Origin: an uncultured bacterium | GTDB taxonomy: Bacteria; Bacillota; Clostridia; Lachnospirales; Lachnospiraceae | Length of the DNA stretch: 64,000 nucleotides | Assembly (NCBI GenBank): GCA_947643595.1 | Contig: CANRWP010000007.1 | Location: 1 to 64,000 of the forward strand | Direction: 5' to 3' | Shown: piece after piece, positions 23,782 through 32,096 of the stretch | How positions within the stretch are numbered: position 1 is the stretch's first letter | Layout of the letters: every line of letters begins with the position of its first letter | Position numbers and translations under genes: made by a program | The notes under the pieces: model-generated | What the model was told of the DNA's origin: nothing | The model's input: only the letters and a program-made list of their open reading frames with translations | The model's database searches: none

Positions 23782-25136
23782 TTCCGTCCTCTTCTCATAT
23801 AGTATATATAGTACAGAATAAAAGCCGCTGCCGCTGCGATCCAGGTGATCGGATAGCTCATCATCACGGTCTCCATGGTATTGTCAAACGGCAGGGCCAC
23901 CGCGATCCAAGCCACCCGCAGCACACACACCAACACCACGCTGATGATCGTCGGCACCACCACGCATTCCAACCCCCTCAACGTCCCCGAGAGGATCTCC
24001 ACGATCACATAGATCAGATAAAAACGGGTCAGGAAATGCAGCTGAGCCACACCTAACGCGATCACTCCCGCATCTTCCACAAAGACGCCGAAAAAGAATT
24101 CCGCAAAGCGATAGAAGAAAATGCTGATCACGCCCGCCATTACCATGCTCATCCCCATGCATTCCCACATGGACTTCTTCACCCGTTCCATCTTTCCCGC
24201 GCCGAAATTCTGCCCCACAAAAGTTGTCACGGCAATGCCCATGGCCGACACCGTCATCCAGAAGAGCCCATCCAGCTTGGTATACGCGGACCAGGCCGCA
24301 ATGTTATCGGTTCCGAAACTGTTCACCTTCGCCTGGATCACACTGTTGGAAAATCCGTAGGTCACCGACTGCAACCCCGCCGGAATGCCGATCCACAGCA
24401 CCCTTTTCAGGATTTTCCCCGAACAGTGAAACAGCTTCCCCGGCACCAGTCTGTAACACTCCCTGTCTCTGCAGAGCACCGCAAACACCATGACTGCGCT
24501 CAGGATCTGGGAGAGCACCGTGGCGACGGCGGCCCCCTCCGCCCCCATCCCCAGACCTGCCACAAACAGAAAATCCAGCGGAATATTGGCCACGCAGCTC
24601 ACGATCAGAAAGTACAGCGGGCGTCTCGAATCCCCCACCGCCCGCAGAATCCCGGCTCCCATGATGTAGAACAGATTGGCAGGCGTCGCCGCAAAATAGA
24701 TGCGCATATATCCTAAAGACTGACCGAAAAGATTTTCCGGCGTCTTCAGGAGCCGCAGCATAAGGGGCGAAAAGAGGATGCCGACAACCCCGAACACCAC
24801 CCCGGCGCAGAGCGAGATCATCAGAGAAGTGTGCACGGTCTCGGACACTTTCTCCTCCTGCTTTCCTCCATAAAAATGAGCTGCCACAACGGTAGCTCCT
24901 GAGCTGATGCCGGTAAAAAATCCCACAAAAATATTGATGATGGACGCCGTCGAGCCTCCCACTGCGGACAGAGCCTCCTTCCCCGCGCATCTGCCCACGA
25001 TGATCGCGTCCGCCGTATTGTACAGTTGTTGAAACAGGGACCCAAGCAGGATCGGAAAGAAGAACAACAATATCTGACTCCAGATAGCCCCCTCCGTAAT
25101 CCGGCTTGCCGCCGCGCTTTTGTTCTTTGTCATCAT
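23778..25136 (-). CDS. MATE family efflux transporter (1)
   Basis: 452 aa, about 12 membrane spans in two repeats. MATE signatures include [20 protein letters not shown] (residues 29-48), [20 protein letters not shown] and the repeat-2 counterpart near 265 ([19 protein letters not shown]). It exports drugs or metabolites using a Na+ or H+ gradient. It is directly downstream (1 nt) of a second, dissimilar MATE gene, so both are co-transcribed. The substrate is unknown. Confidence 0.92.
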   Translation of the reverse strand: MMTKNKSAAASRITEGAIWSQILLFFFPILLGSLFQQLYNTADAIIVGRCAGKEALSAVGGSTASIINIFVGFFTGISSGATVVAAHFYGGKQEEKVSETVHTSLMISLCAGVVFGVVGILFSPLMLRLLKTPENLFGQSLGYMRIYFAATPANLFYIMGAGILRAVGDSRRPLYFLIVSCVANIPLDFLFVAGLGMGAEGAAVATVLSQILSAVMVFAVLCRDRECYRLVPGKLFHCSGKILKRVLWIGIPAGLQSVTYGFSNSVIQAKVNSFGTDNIAAWSAYTKLDGLFWMTVSAMGIAVTTFVGQNFGAGKMERVKKSMWECMGMSMVMAGVISIFFYRFAEFFFGVFVEDAGVIALGVAQLHFLTRFYLIYVIVEILSGTLRGLECVVVPTIISVVLVCVLRVAWIAVALPFDNTMETVMMSYPITWIAAAAAFILYYIYYMRRGRN

Positions 25137-25137
25137 A

Positions 25138-26511
25138 TCAGATCACCTTAAAATTCAGCCATTTTCTACTCAAAAATCTCCATGTGTAAAAAGATACCCG
25201 GCAGAGCCAGTCAAACACCATGGCGATCCAGACGCCGATCGCTCCCAGCCCCAGGTGGATCCCCAGGATCACGCTGAAGCCGATGCGGAAGATAAACATG
25301 GATGCCACAGAGACGATCATCGCAAATTTCACGTCGCCGGAAGCGCGAAGCGCGTTCGGCATCGTGAAGGAAGTAGGCCACAGAAGTATCGCACAGCCAT
25401 TGTGGATCCAGACCAGAATAAACGCAAAGCGGCGCGCCTCCGGCGAAAGGCTGTAAATATTCAGGATGAACGGCAGCGACAATAAAATAATGCTGTTCAC
25501 GATCGCCGTTATCCTGTAGGTAAACTTCCACAGCTTTTTCGTGTACCAGACAGCCTGGTCCTTCTCCCCGGCCCCCATACATTGCCCCACCACCGTGATC
25601 ATCGCCAGGTTCATCGCCTGTCCCGCAATACACCCCATGGAATCCAGATTGTTCGCCACGGCATTGGCCGCGATCTGCACCGTCCCAAACTGCGAGATAA
25701 TGCTGACTACCAGCACTCTCCCAAGCTGAAATAATCCGTTTTCCACGCCGTTGGGAATCGCGATATGCAATATCCTCTGCACCATGTCTCTCTCCCAGGA
25801 AAACAGATTCCCAAAAATGACATATACGTCATTTTTACGATTCATTGTGAGGATCATCATCACCACTGCCCCGAGCACACGGGCGGCCAGCGTGGACAGG
25901 GCGGCTCCTGCCGTCCCCATCTGAAAACCGAAAATCAGAATCGCGTTTCCGATAGCGTTAAAAACATTCATGCCGGCGGACACCTGCATGGATATCCTGG
26001 AGTTTCCCATGGAGCGGTATGTGGCGGCGCCGGCGTTGAACACTCCCAGAAACGGAAAAGAAAACGCCGATATCAGAAAATAGATCATGGCATTTTCCAT
26101 AACGTCCGCTTCCACCGCGCCAAACAGCAGCCTCAAAATCTGCCCCCGGAACAGCAGGCTGACAAGCATCAGCCCGGTGGAGATCACCACCGACACTGTG
26201 ATAAGCTGTTCCGCCGCCCGACAGGCATTCTTCCTGTTGCCATGCCCCAGATACTGAGAAACCACCACCGCGCCGCCGGTCGCCACCGCCGCAAAGATAT
26301 TGATCAACAGCACATTGATCATATCCACCAGGGAGACGCCCGATATCGCGCTCTCCCCCGCATAGGAGATCATCATGGTATCCACCATGCCCACCGTGAT
26401 CGCCAGCACCTGCTCCACGATCAGCGGAAAAATCAACTTTTGCAGCTGCTTTTTCGAGAACATCGTACCGATATCCGTTTGATTCTCCGATCTTTGTTTT
26501 ATCCAAAACAT
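25138..26511 (-). CDS. MATE family efflux transporter (2)
   Basis: 457 aa starting MFWIKQRSENQTDIG. MATE signatures are LIFPLIVEQVLAITVGMVDT (residues 28-47), MISYAGESAISGVSLVDMIN and QLGRVLVVSIISQFGTVQI (near 252). Twelve hydrophobic segments are expected. It is sequence-divergent from the next MATE gene (different family branch), so the pair is not a simple recent duplication. It may also transcribe from upstream of the DUF6472-like gene 28 nt away. Confidence 0.92.
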   Translation of the reverse strand: MFWIKQRSENQTDIGTMFSKKQLQKLIFPLIVEQVLAITVGMVDTMMISYAGESAISGVSLVDMINVLLINIFAAVATGGAVVVSQYLGHGNRKNACRAAEQLITVSVVISTGLMLVSLLFRGQILRLLFGAVEADVMENAMIYFLISAFSFPFLGVFNAGAATYRSMGNSRISMQVSAGMNVFNAIGNAILIFGFQMGTAGAALSTLAARVLGAVVMMILTMNRKNDVYVIFGNLFSWERDMVQRILHIAIPNGVENGLFQLGRVLVVSIISQFGTVQIAANAVANNLDSMGCIAGQAMNLAMITVVGQCMGAGEKDQAVWYTKKLWKFTYRITAIVNSIILLSLPFILNIYSLSPEARRFAFILVWIHNGCAILLWPTSFTMPNALRASGDVKFAMIVSVASMFIFRIGFSVILGIHLGLGAIGVWIAMVFDWLCRVSFYTWRFLSRKWLNFKVI

Positions 26512-26539
26512 CTGTCCGTTCCCTCTGCGCTCCCGCCTT

Positions 26540-26722
26540 TTACATCTGGTGCTTTACCACTTCGTACTCGTTGTCCGATCTGTAATAAGGGCATTCCAGC
26601 CTTGTCTGAGACAAAAACCTTGCCATCTCGTCCTCGTCCATGCTGACATAGCACTCGTAGCAGTCATAGTCCTCATCATAAATATAATTGCTGCAGGTAT
26701 CACAGCTTGTCCCCTGTGCCAT
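26540..26722 (-). CDS. Small Cys-rich acidic protein, DUF6472-like
   Basis: 60 aa starting MAQGTSCDTCSNYIYDEDYD. Four cysteines in the pattern CxxC..C..C (CDTC, YECYV, LECPYY) suggest a small zinc- or metal-binding fold, with a very acidic, Tyr-rich middle. Proteins of this type recur in Lachnospiraceae and, as I recall, are listed as DUF6472 with no known function. The gene lies directly before the MATE pair. Confidence 0.75.
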   Translation of the reverse strand: MAQGTSCDTCSNYIYDEDYDCYECYVSMDEDEMARFLSQTRLECPYYRSDNEYEVVKHQM

Positions 26723-26746
26723 AAAAATCCCCGTCCCTCCACTCCA

Positions 26747-26777
26747 ATATTGCCGGCAGAAAACCTGCCGGCAATAT
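26747..26777. terminator. 13-bp hairpin between the HPr-like and DUF6472-like genes
   Basis: ATATTGCCGGCAG (26747-26759) pairs with CTGCCGGCAATAT (26765-26777) around a 5-nt loop. It is a strong stem without a good T-run on the minus strand. It probably separates the HPr-like transcript from the downstream genes. Confidence 0.6.
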
Positions 26778-26850
26778 CAATACTCGTTTTATGTCTTTAT
26801 TCCGTTTCCCGAAAAACGGATGCTGTCCTCTATATTGTGTCGTCTTAAAA

Positions 26851-27084
26851 TTAAACCAGGAACTCTTTGATTGCTTCCAAAATCTTAGCCTCTTCCTCCT
26901 CGGTACTGGAAAAATGAAGTTCCAGCGGAGAACTCAAATCGAGACTCATGATACCCAGCATGGATTTTGCATCAATATAGTACCTGCCCTGCTCCAGGTC
27001 AAAATCACAGTCAAATTTGCATACCGTCCTGTTGAATATCTTGATCTTGTCAATACTGTCCAACTGTACCGTCACAGTTTTCAT
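26851..27084 (-). CDS. HPr-like protein lacking the phosphorylatable histidine
   Basis: 77 aa starting MKTVTVQLDSIDKIKIFNRT, with GGAGG 7 nt upstream of the ATG. The C-terminal half keeps the HPr pattern around the regulatory serine (YYIDAKSMLGIMSLDLSSPL). The N-terminal HARPA-type active site is replaced by sequence without histidine; indeed the only His lies near residue 60 (ELHF). It therefore cannot carry phosphate from PEP like PTS HPr. It may act like Crh, through Ser phosphorylation and CcpA. It has its own near-consensus promoter. Confidence 0.85.
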   Translation of the reverse strand: MKTVTVQLDSIDKIKIFNRTVCKFDCDFDLEQGRYYIDAKSMLGIMSLDLSSPLELHFSSTEEEEAKILEAIKEFLV

Positions 27085-27136
27085 ATCTCTACCTCCAACC
27101 ATATATATATTATTCGGTCTATCCCCGATTAATTCT

Positions 27137-27165
27137 ATTATAAGTTTTTATTCTTGTTTATGCAA
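27137..27165 (-). promoter_or_regulatory. Promoter of the HPr-like gene
   Basis: On the minus strand TTGCAT (27160-27165), 17 bp, TATAAT (27137-27142). It is preceded upstream by an AT-rich tract. The leader is about 45 nt. Confidence 0.8.
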
Positions 27166-27251
27166 GACTTTTACAAAATTAAGGAAAAAAATTTGTCACA
27201 ATTTAGCAATTTTCACATATATGATCTTTTCGCCAGAAGGGTCAACTAACT

Positions 27252-28178
27252 TTACTCCGCCCAGGGCACTTTCCCCATCAGTTCAAAGAGTTCGCTCCCC
27301 TCCTCCGGCGCCTCGCCGACTTCTCTGCAGACTCCGCCTTCATCCACCGTGAACAGTCTGTTCCTGCGCCCTCTGCCGCCTCTCCATATCAGATAATAGA
27401 TTCCCTCCCCGCTCTGCGGATTATAGCAGCAGAAAACACACAGGCAGGCGCCCTTCACGACGCCGCCCTCGGCGAGAGCGATCCGCGCCATGTGCAGCGT
27501 ATCGCTGATATTCAACGCGATCACCCCGAAATCTTCCTGCCGGTAGGGAAAGGCGGGGCCGCTTCCGTGCTCCTTCTGATAAGCCTCCTGATAACAGGCA
27601 AATACAAAGCTTTCCTTCTCCGAGCTGATCCGGTCCATAAAGCTCTTTTTATCTCTGTAAAACTCCGCGGAAAGTCCGTCCCTTGCAATCTTGTCCTCCG
27701 CCGATATCTGCGCCTCTTTGCTGTTCATTATCTCCAGGGCCGCTCTATGGAGCGTAAGATTATCTGTAAACGGGTTCAGCACGATCCCCGAAAGTTTCAG
27801 TTCTTCCCTGGCCGCCATTTTGGAGCACTCCCTAAACGGAAGAAACATCATCACCGGATACTTCTGGTTCTCGGGTATCTGCGATTTGCCCGTAAAAACC
27901 GCAAAAAGCTGCTCTCCGTTGTTATTTTTCAGAATGATCGGCCGAGGCTGCGCGCGCCCTTCCAGCTTCACCGGGTTCTTCCGGCTCTCCCGGATCAGGC
28001 TCTGCAGTTCCTTCTGATCCACCTCTCCCGGCAGAAACGCCGGCTGTATCACCGTCGCTTTCTCCAGATGCGTCATGATCTTTACCAGGTTTTCATTGCT
28101 CTGATTTGTCTTGAAGGCCTTCATCGCCTCCTCCAGCGCTTCATTGTGGAGCACTGGCTCCTTATTTTGTTCCGCCAT
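27252..28178 (-). CDS. SseB family protein
   Basis: 308 aa starting MAEQNKEPVLHNEALEEAMK. The N-terminal SseB domain shows the helical NENLVKIMTHLEKATVIQPA region (residues 28-47), then PRPIILKNNNGEQLFAVFTG and KYPVMMFLPFREC, and the ELKLSGIVLNPFTDNLTLHR motif (near 128). The C-terminal 150 residues look like a second alpha/beta domain of unknown role. SseB-type proteins are cytosolic and poorly understood, despite the enhanced-serine-sensitivity name. It lies 28 nt downstream of uridine kinase, so likely co-transcribed. Confidence 0.75.
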   Translation of the reverse strand: MAEQNKEPVLHNEALEEAMKAFKTNQSNENLVKIMTHLEKATVIQPAFLPGEVDQKELQSLIRESRKNPVKLEGRAQPRPIILKNNNGEQLFAVFTGKSQIPENQKYPVMMFLPFRECSKMAAREELKLSGIVLNPFTDNLTLHRAALEIMNSKEAQISAEDKIARDGLSAEFYRDKKSFMDRISSEKESFVFACYQEAYQKEHGSGPAFPYRQEDFGVIALNISDTLHMARIALAEGGVVKGACLCVFCCYNPQSGEGIYYLIWRGGRGRRNRLFTVDEGGVCREVGEAPEEGSELFELMGKVPWAE

Positions 28179-28206
28179 ACCGCCTTTTCGTCCTTTCTAT
28201 TCCGTA

Positions 28207-28839
28207 CTATTCCAACAAAGAAGATATTTTATGCGCCACCAGATCAAGCGCCACATCGTTCATCCCGCTGTTGATAACCATATCCGCGTACATCTTGGTC
28301 GGCTCCACATACAGATAATGCATCGGTTTTACCGTGGTCAGATACTGGTCGATAATATTTTCAATATCCCTGCCTCTCTCCTTCACGTCCCGCAGCACCC
28401 TGCGCAGGATCCTCTCATCCGCGTCGGCATCCACAAAGATCTTGATATCCGTCATATTTCTGAGCCGTTCATCCGCAAGCACCAGTATTCCCTCCAGCAA
28501 AATGATCTGGCTCGGCTTCACCTCCACCACCTCGTCGGAGCGGTTGTGCTGTGTGTAATCGTAGACAGGACACTGTATGGAATTTCCGTCCTTCAACATG
28601 GCGAGATGCTCTAAAAGAAGCTCCGTCTCAAAAGCCTGCGGGTGGTCATAGTTGATCTTTTTTCTCTCCTCGAAGGGAATGTCGTCGTGTGCCCGATAGT
28701 AATTGTCATAGTACAACACAGTCACCTGATCCCCGAACAACTTTTTCAGGCGATTTGTAAAAGTGGATTTTCCTGAACCCGTGCCGCCGGCCACGCCGAT
28801 AATGATCGGAAATCTGTTATCAAATCCTGCCTCTGCCAT
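28207..28839 (-). CDS. udk: Uridine kinase
   Basis: 210 aa. The Walker A motif GVAGGTGSGKSTFTN is at residues 14-28, DNYYRAHDDIPFEERKKINY near 46 is the uridine/cytidine kinase signature, and LLEGILVLAD is Walker B-like. RDVKERGRDIENIIDQYL is the lid. It phosphorylates uridine and cytidine for pyrimidine salvage. GGAGGAAG precedes the ATG. A promoter at 28909-28937 drives it with the SseB gene downstream. Confidence 0.95.
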   Translation of the reverse strand: MAEAGFDNRFPIIIGVAGGTGSGKSTFTNRLKKLFGDQVTVLYYDNYYRAHDDIPFEERKKINYDHPQAFETELLLEHLAMLKDGNSIQCPVYDYTQHNRSDEVVEVKPSQIILLEGILVLADERLRNMTDIKIFVDADADERILRRVLRDVKERGRDIENIIDQYLTTVKPMHYLYVEPTKMYADMVINSGMNDVALDLVAHKISSLLE

Positions 28840-28908
28840 ACCTGCTTCCTCCTGCTGTAATTTTGCACTATTATTTTTTCATTTTCCTGTTGCTTTTCCT
28901 TTCTATTT

Positions 28909-28937
28909 ATGATATATTATTTTCGTTGCAAAAACAA
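28909..28937 (-). promoter_or_regulatory. udk promoter
   Basis: On the minus strand TTGTTT (28932-28937), 17 bp, TATCAT (28909-28914). The leader to the udk start is about 65 nt. The plus-strand promoter for tRNA-Pro must share this AT-rich space but no convincing boxes stand out. Confidence 0.5.
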
Positions 28938-28960
28938 TATATAACAAAAATTTTGCAGAT

Positions 28961-29035
28961 CGGGGTGTGGCTCAGTTTGGCTAGAGCGCTACCTTAGGGA
29001 GGTAGAGGCCGCAAGTTCGAATCTTGTCACTCCGA
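28961..29035 (+). tRNA. tRNA-Pro (AGG anticodon)
   Basis: 75-nt cloverleaf: acceptor CGGGGTG pairs with CACTCCG (one G-U), D-arm GCTC/GAGC, anticodon arm CTACC-TTAGGGA-GGTAG, T-arm GCAAG-TTCGAAT-CTTGT, discriminator A, no encoded CCA. The anticodon is therefore AGG, with an A at position 34 that would normally be deaminated to inosine. The 5' C1 and the AGG loop identify proline. A terminator follows directly, and on its far side the AT-rich defence block begins. Confidence 0.95.
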
Positions 29036-29036
29036 T

Positions 29037-29066
29037 AAAAAACACCGCAGGTTTGCGGTGTTTTTT
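29037..29066 (+). terminator. Terminator of tRNA-Pro
   Basis: AAAAAACACCGCA (29037-29049) pairs with TGCGGTGTTTTTT (29054-29066) around GGTT. This is a compact hairpin with a run of six T, a textbook intrinsic terminator one base after the tRNA. Confidence 0.93.
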
Positions 29067-29126
29067 AGTTCTATGGATTCTTTATTTTTTGATTTTTACC
29101 TTAAATCCGGCGGTTTGCCGCTTATT

Positions 29127-29264
29127 TTAATATTGGTCTAAAATATCATGATAACCCACATCAATAAGAATAATCCATTTATTTTGAAGCTGTTTTCGTT
29201 CTTACACACTCAAATTTTTAAAATATTTTTCAAATCGCTTTGTAAAAATAATCTAATAAGCCAT
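29127..29264 (-). pseudogene. RelE/YafQ-like toxin relic with nonsense codons
   Basis: From an ATG at 29264 the reading is MAY, a TAG, IIFTKRFEKYFKNLSV, a TAA, ERKQLQNKWIILIDVGYHD, ILDQY, then TAA. If both stops are ignored the peptide has the typical start of RelE/YafQ-type mRNA interferases (xxYKIxFTKxFEKxFKxL). The gene is also shorter than the usual 85-95 codons. The ATG overlaps the antitoxin stop (TGATG), the classic toxin-antitoxin arrangement. It is clearly dead as a toxin. Confidence 0.6.
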
Positions 29265-29493
29265 CAATCTGCCTCCAATTTTGCAAACAATGCATCCACA
29301 CTATAAAAAACAGGCTGTTCACCTGACTCAACCTTAACCTCTGCTTCATTAATCTCATCTCGCAACTCATTGGGGTGCTTTTGGGAATAAACAACAATTG
29401 GTAACATATAATAATCTTCTAACTTTTAATTTTTTCCCTGATTCGACCTTTCGACACTATCGTTTTTTGTGATCTTTCGTTTCTTCTCACCAT
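29264..29493 (-). pseudogene. Antitoxin relic with frameshift, partner of the toxin relic
   Basis: A well-initiated ORF (GGAGG 7 nt before the ATG at 29493) encodes MVRRNERSQKTIVSKGRIRE and then stops. In the +1 frame the reading continues LEDYYMLPIVVYSQKHPNEL and ends EQPVFYSVDALFAKLEAD. The C-terminal VFYSVDALFAKLEAD resembles the toxin-binding tails of RelB/DinJ-type antitoxins. Its TGA overlaps the toxin ATG by one base. One frameshift near 29419 would restore a single frame of about 75 codons. Confidence 0.5.
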
Positions 29494-29575
29494 AATAGAA
29501 CCTCCAAACTGAGTGATTTAGTCTTATATTAGTTTAGAGGTTTACACATACTTTAGTATAATACCGCCATTGCTA

Positions 29576-30571
29576 TTAAAATATGTCTACTTTGATTTGT
29601 TCTGATAAATCGCTCAGATATTTATATAGAAGTTGTTTAGAGGAATGGTAATCCATATTAAAAGCCTTATAAGTTAATCCTTTCATTATATCATCATCTA
29701 CAATTTCGTTTTCTTTCAAGAATTGTCCTAGTCCATAATGAGCAAGGCAATTGCGAAAATCCCTATGTTGTAAAGAGCTATCAAGACAATAATTTGTCCC
29801 ATTACAAACATTTAATTCATTTACAAAATTGCATAAATAGTAATATTGCAAATAGGCAAATTTAAATTTCTGAGGAATTTCCTCAATAAAATATTTATCA
29901 ATGAATTCTGTAACATAATTAATATTGCAAAGCACCGAAAATAATACTAATCCCAAATCTGTTTTTAGTTTTAATGGACAGTTTTCATAAAAGTGATAGT
30001 CTTTATATCCGACGCTAATATTATCATTATACCGATATGGCGGAAAATCAGCACCCCCAAAGAAAGAAGCAAGTTTTCCTACAATAACACTTATATTCCT
30101 AATGAAAGTTCCTGCCTCTTCATTTCCTAATGTCGTTATGGGTGTATGAAGTGCGCAGATAATAGTATTTCCACAAAATTCATCATTACAGTAATCCGTA
30201 CCTACATTGTAATAGCCCAATAGTTTTTCACGAATCCTACGAATTTTATAAAAATAATTATCACTTTCTTGAAATTTTTCTAACAATAAAGTTTTATATT
30301 CGCTATATGTTTTTTCAAACAACTTATGCCCCTGCCTTAATGCCGTATAGTACATTTTTTCTCTCTCATTAAAAGCAGGAGCTTCTAACCTTAACTTCTT
30401 ACACCATTGCTCTGCACCATCTGCAAAAATTCCTATATATGGTTGGCACATCATTATGTAATTGCTCCTTATATTATGGGCGTTTTGATGTATATTTGTC
30501 AATGTATATAAAAACCTTGCATCAGACTGAATTAAATCAAAAGCGGCTTTTTGTACTCTATTAAAAGTCAA
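29576..30571 (-). CDS. Uncharacterised protein with a HEPN-like RxxxxH motif, in the RM block
   Basis: 331 aa. The start is TTG at 30571, with AGGAG 9 nt upstream; no nearby ATG fits. The protein is largely helical. Near residues 270-280 it has HRDFRNCLAHYGLG: an R-N-x-x-x-H core matching the catalytic RX4-6H motif of HEPN ribonucleases. An earlier region is rich in Cys/Tyr (YCNDEFCGNTIICALH). The base composition is much more AT-rich than flanking chromosome. It lies downstream of hsdS behind a hairpin, with a possible promoter of its own (TTAAAT-18-TATACT). The function is unknown; an abortive-infection-type RNase is an inference. Confidence 0.6.
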   Translation of the reverse strand: MTFNRVQKAAFDLIQSDARFLYTLTNIHQNAHNIRSNYIMMCQPYIGIFADGAEQWCKKLRLEAPAFNEREKMYYTALRQGHKLFEKTYSEYKTLLLEKFQESDNYFYKIRRIREKLLGYYNVGTDYCNDEFCGNTIICALHTPITTLGNEEAGTFIRNISVIVGKLASFFGGADFPPYRYNDNISVGYKDYHFYENCPLKLKTDLGLVLFSVLCNINYVTEFIDKYFIEEIPQKFKFAYLQYYYLCNFVNELNVCNGTNYCLDSSLQHRDFRNCLAHYGLGQFLKENEIVDDDIMKGLTYKAFNMDYHSSKQLLYKYLSDLSEQIKVDIF

Positions 30572-30649
30572 TTTTCTATCTCCTATTTAATCTAGTATAC
30601 TACTATATTGCTTCCTAATTTAATTTTCACCAAGTAATCGTGAAACAAC

Positions 30650-30678
30650 AGTGGCAAAGTAGCTATTAGCCTGCCACT
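30650..30678 (-). terminator. Hairpin after hsdS
   Basis: AGTGGCA (30650-30656) pairs with TGCCACT (30672-30678). It lies 27 nt past the hsdS stop and before the HEPN-like gene. There is no T-run, so termination is probably leaky. Confidence 0.4.
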
Positions 30679-30704
30679 TATCAGTAAATTCACTTAAGCG
30701 ACAC

Positions 30705-32096
30705 CTACTTTTCATCGCCCTTTTCAAGTATCTGTCTTACCAGCTCTACCGAGCTTTCCTCCGCAGGATCGTTAGTGTTCAACTCGCCACGGAAAGCACT
30801 GACAAGAATAGATTTTTTGATAAGGTCAATCTGCTCCATCACTACTTCAGCAGCCTCTCTGGCTTGCTGTTCTTTGGCGAGGAGACCATCAAGAATACGG
30901 ACGATTTCGATTTGTTCGGGAAAAGGAGGTAAATCAATCCTCATTGCTTTCAAAATTTTAAAAGGAGGAATATTCTTTATTGCCGTACCATTCGCTTTGT
31001 CAATAACATCACCTTTTAAAATCTCTCCAAAGTAATAGATAAAGAATTGTTCTTCGATATTCGGAAATATTCGAACACGCATAAGAGCCTGATTTATTAT
31101 TCCTCGCTCACAGTTATCCGGAAGTTTAAAAACTTCTCCAATAGTGCCTGCACAGCTTATAATAATATCACCACCATTAACAGAAAAAGTTTTTAGCTCT
31201 AAATATTTCTGTTCCGAAATATAATAATGACCATATTCAATCGTTTTGCGGATAGCGTTTCCCTGTTCGTACACTTTATAGGTGTTATTGCCTTTAGGGA
31301 CAAACATTGCTTTAGTAATTGATGAACCAAAAGGTCCTTTTTTATATTCTGCAACATCATTTAATGTTAAATTTTTCCAACTACTTAACCTCACGCCGTG
31401 TTCTTTTCTCCACCGGGCAGTGAGTTTGCCAGTGAAAGCTTTGTGGAGAATGGCGGCTTTACGGATTTCAAAGCTATCCAGCGTATCCTGCGCCTTTTGC
31501 TTAGCCTCGTCCAGCTTAGCAAACAGACTTTCAATGCGATCAACAATACGCTGCTGTTCGAGGAGTGGGGGAAGTGGAAATTCATGAGATTTTATAATCT
31601 CTTGAGAAATGTTTGGTTGAGCTCCACCCTTGCCTTTTTTTATAAAGTGATTCTTTTGAGAGCATGCATAATAAAAGAGATATTTATAGTTTGTTGAAGA
31701 ATAAACAATACCACAAGCACATGCTTGGTTTGTGGCCGCAGGAATACCCAAAATACCAACTTTTCCGATTGTAGCCCCATACATTGCAATAGCAACTGTG
31801 TTTAAGGGAAATATTTTTGCGCTTGAATGGGAAATAGCTTTTTGTGTTATATGTTCTTCTGTTTCAAATATATAATTATCATTTAGCTCTCCCGTTTTTA
31901 TCCACGGAATATCGCCATTATAATATTCTGGTATTTTTCGAGAAGGAGTTCCGCCAGATCCCCATTGAGCAATTTCTTGCATTCTTGTCCAGCACCAATT
32001 CTCCGGTACCTTATAAGGCTGCTCCCAATCCGGCACCAATGCCTCCTGTAAGCGCTCTTCCAGTGTCATGTTTTCTTTTTTCTCACCTCTTGCCAT
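30705..32096 (-). CDS. hsdS: Type I restriction-modification specificity subunit
   Basis: 463 aa. Two target-recognition domains (about residues 15-175 and 240-400) are each followed by a helical spacer. The central spacer has PPLLEQQRIVDRIESLFAKL and RKAAILHKAFTGKL; the C-terminal one has PPFPEQIEIVRILDGLLAKE and KKSILVSAFRGEL. HsdS chooses the bipartite DNA target and bridges two HsdM. Its ATG overlaps the hsdM stop by one base (TGATG). Both domains are complete, so the system looks intact. No neighbouring silent hsdS or invertase is seen. Confidence 0.95.
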   Translation of the reverse strand: MARGEKKENMTLEERLQEALVPDWEQPYKVPENWCWTRMQEIAQWGSGGTPSRKIPEYYNGDIPWIKTGELNDNYIFETEEHITQKAISHSSAKIFPLNTVAIAMYGATIGKVGILGIPAATNQACACGIVYSSTNYKYLFYYACSQKNHFIKKGKGGAQPNISQEIIKSHEFPLPPLLEQQRIVDRIESLFAKLDEAKQKAQDTLDSFEIRKAAILHKAFTGKLTARWRKEHGVRLSSWKNLTLNDVAEYKKGPFGSSITKAMFVPKGNNTYKVYEQGNAIRKTIEYGHYYISEQKYLELKTFSVNGGDIIISCAGTIGEVFKLPDNCERGIINQALMRVRIFPNIEEQFFIYYFGEILKGDVIDKANGTAIKNIPPFKILKAMRIDLPPFPEQIEIVRILDGLLAKEQQAREAAEVVMEQIDLIKKSILVSAFRGELNTNDPAEESSVELVRQILEKGDEK

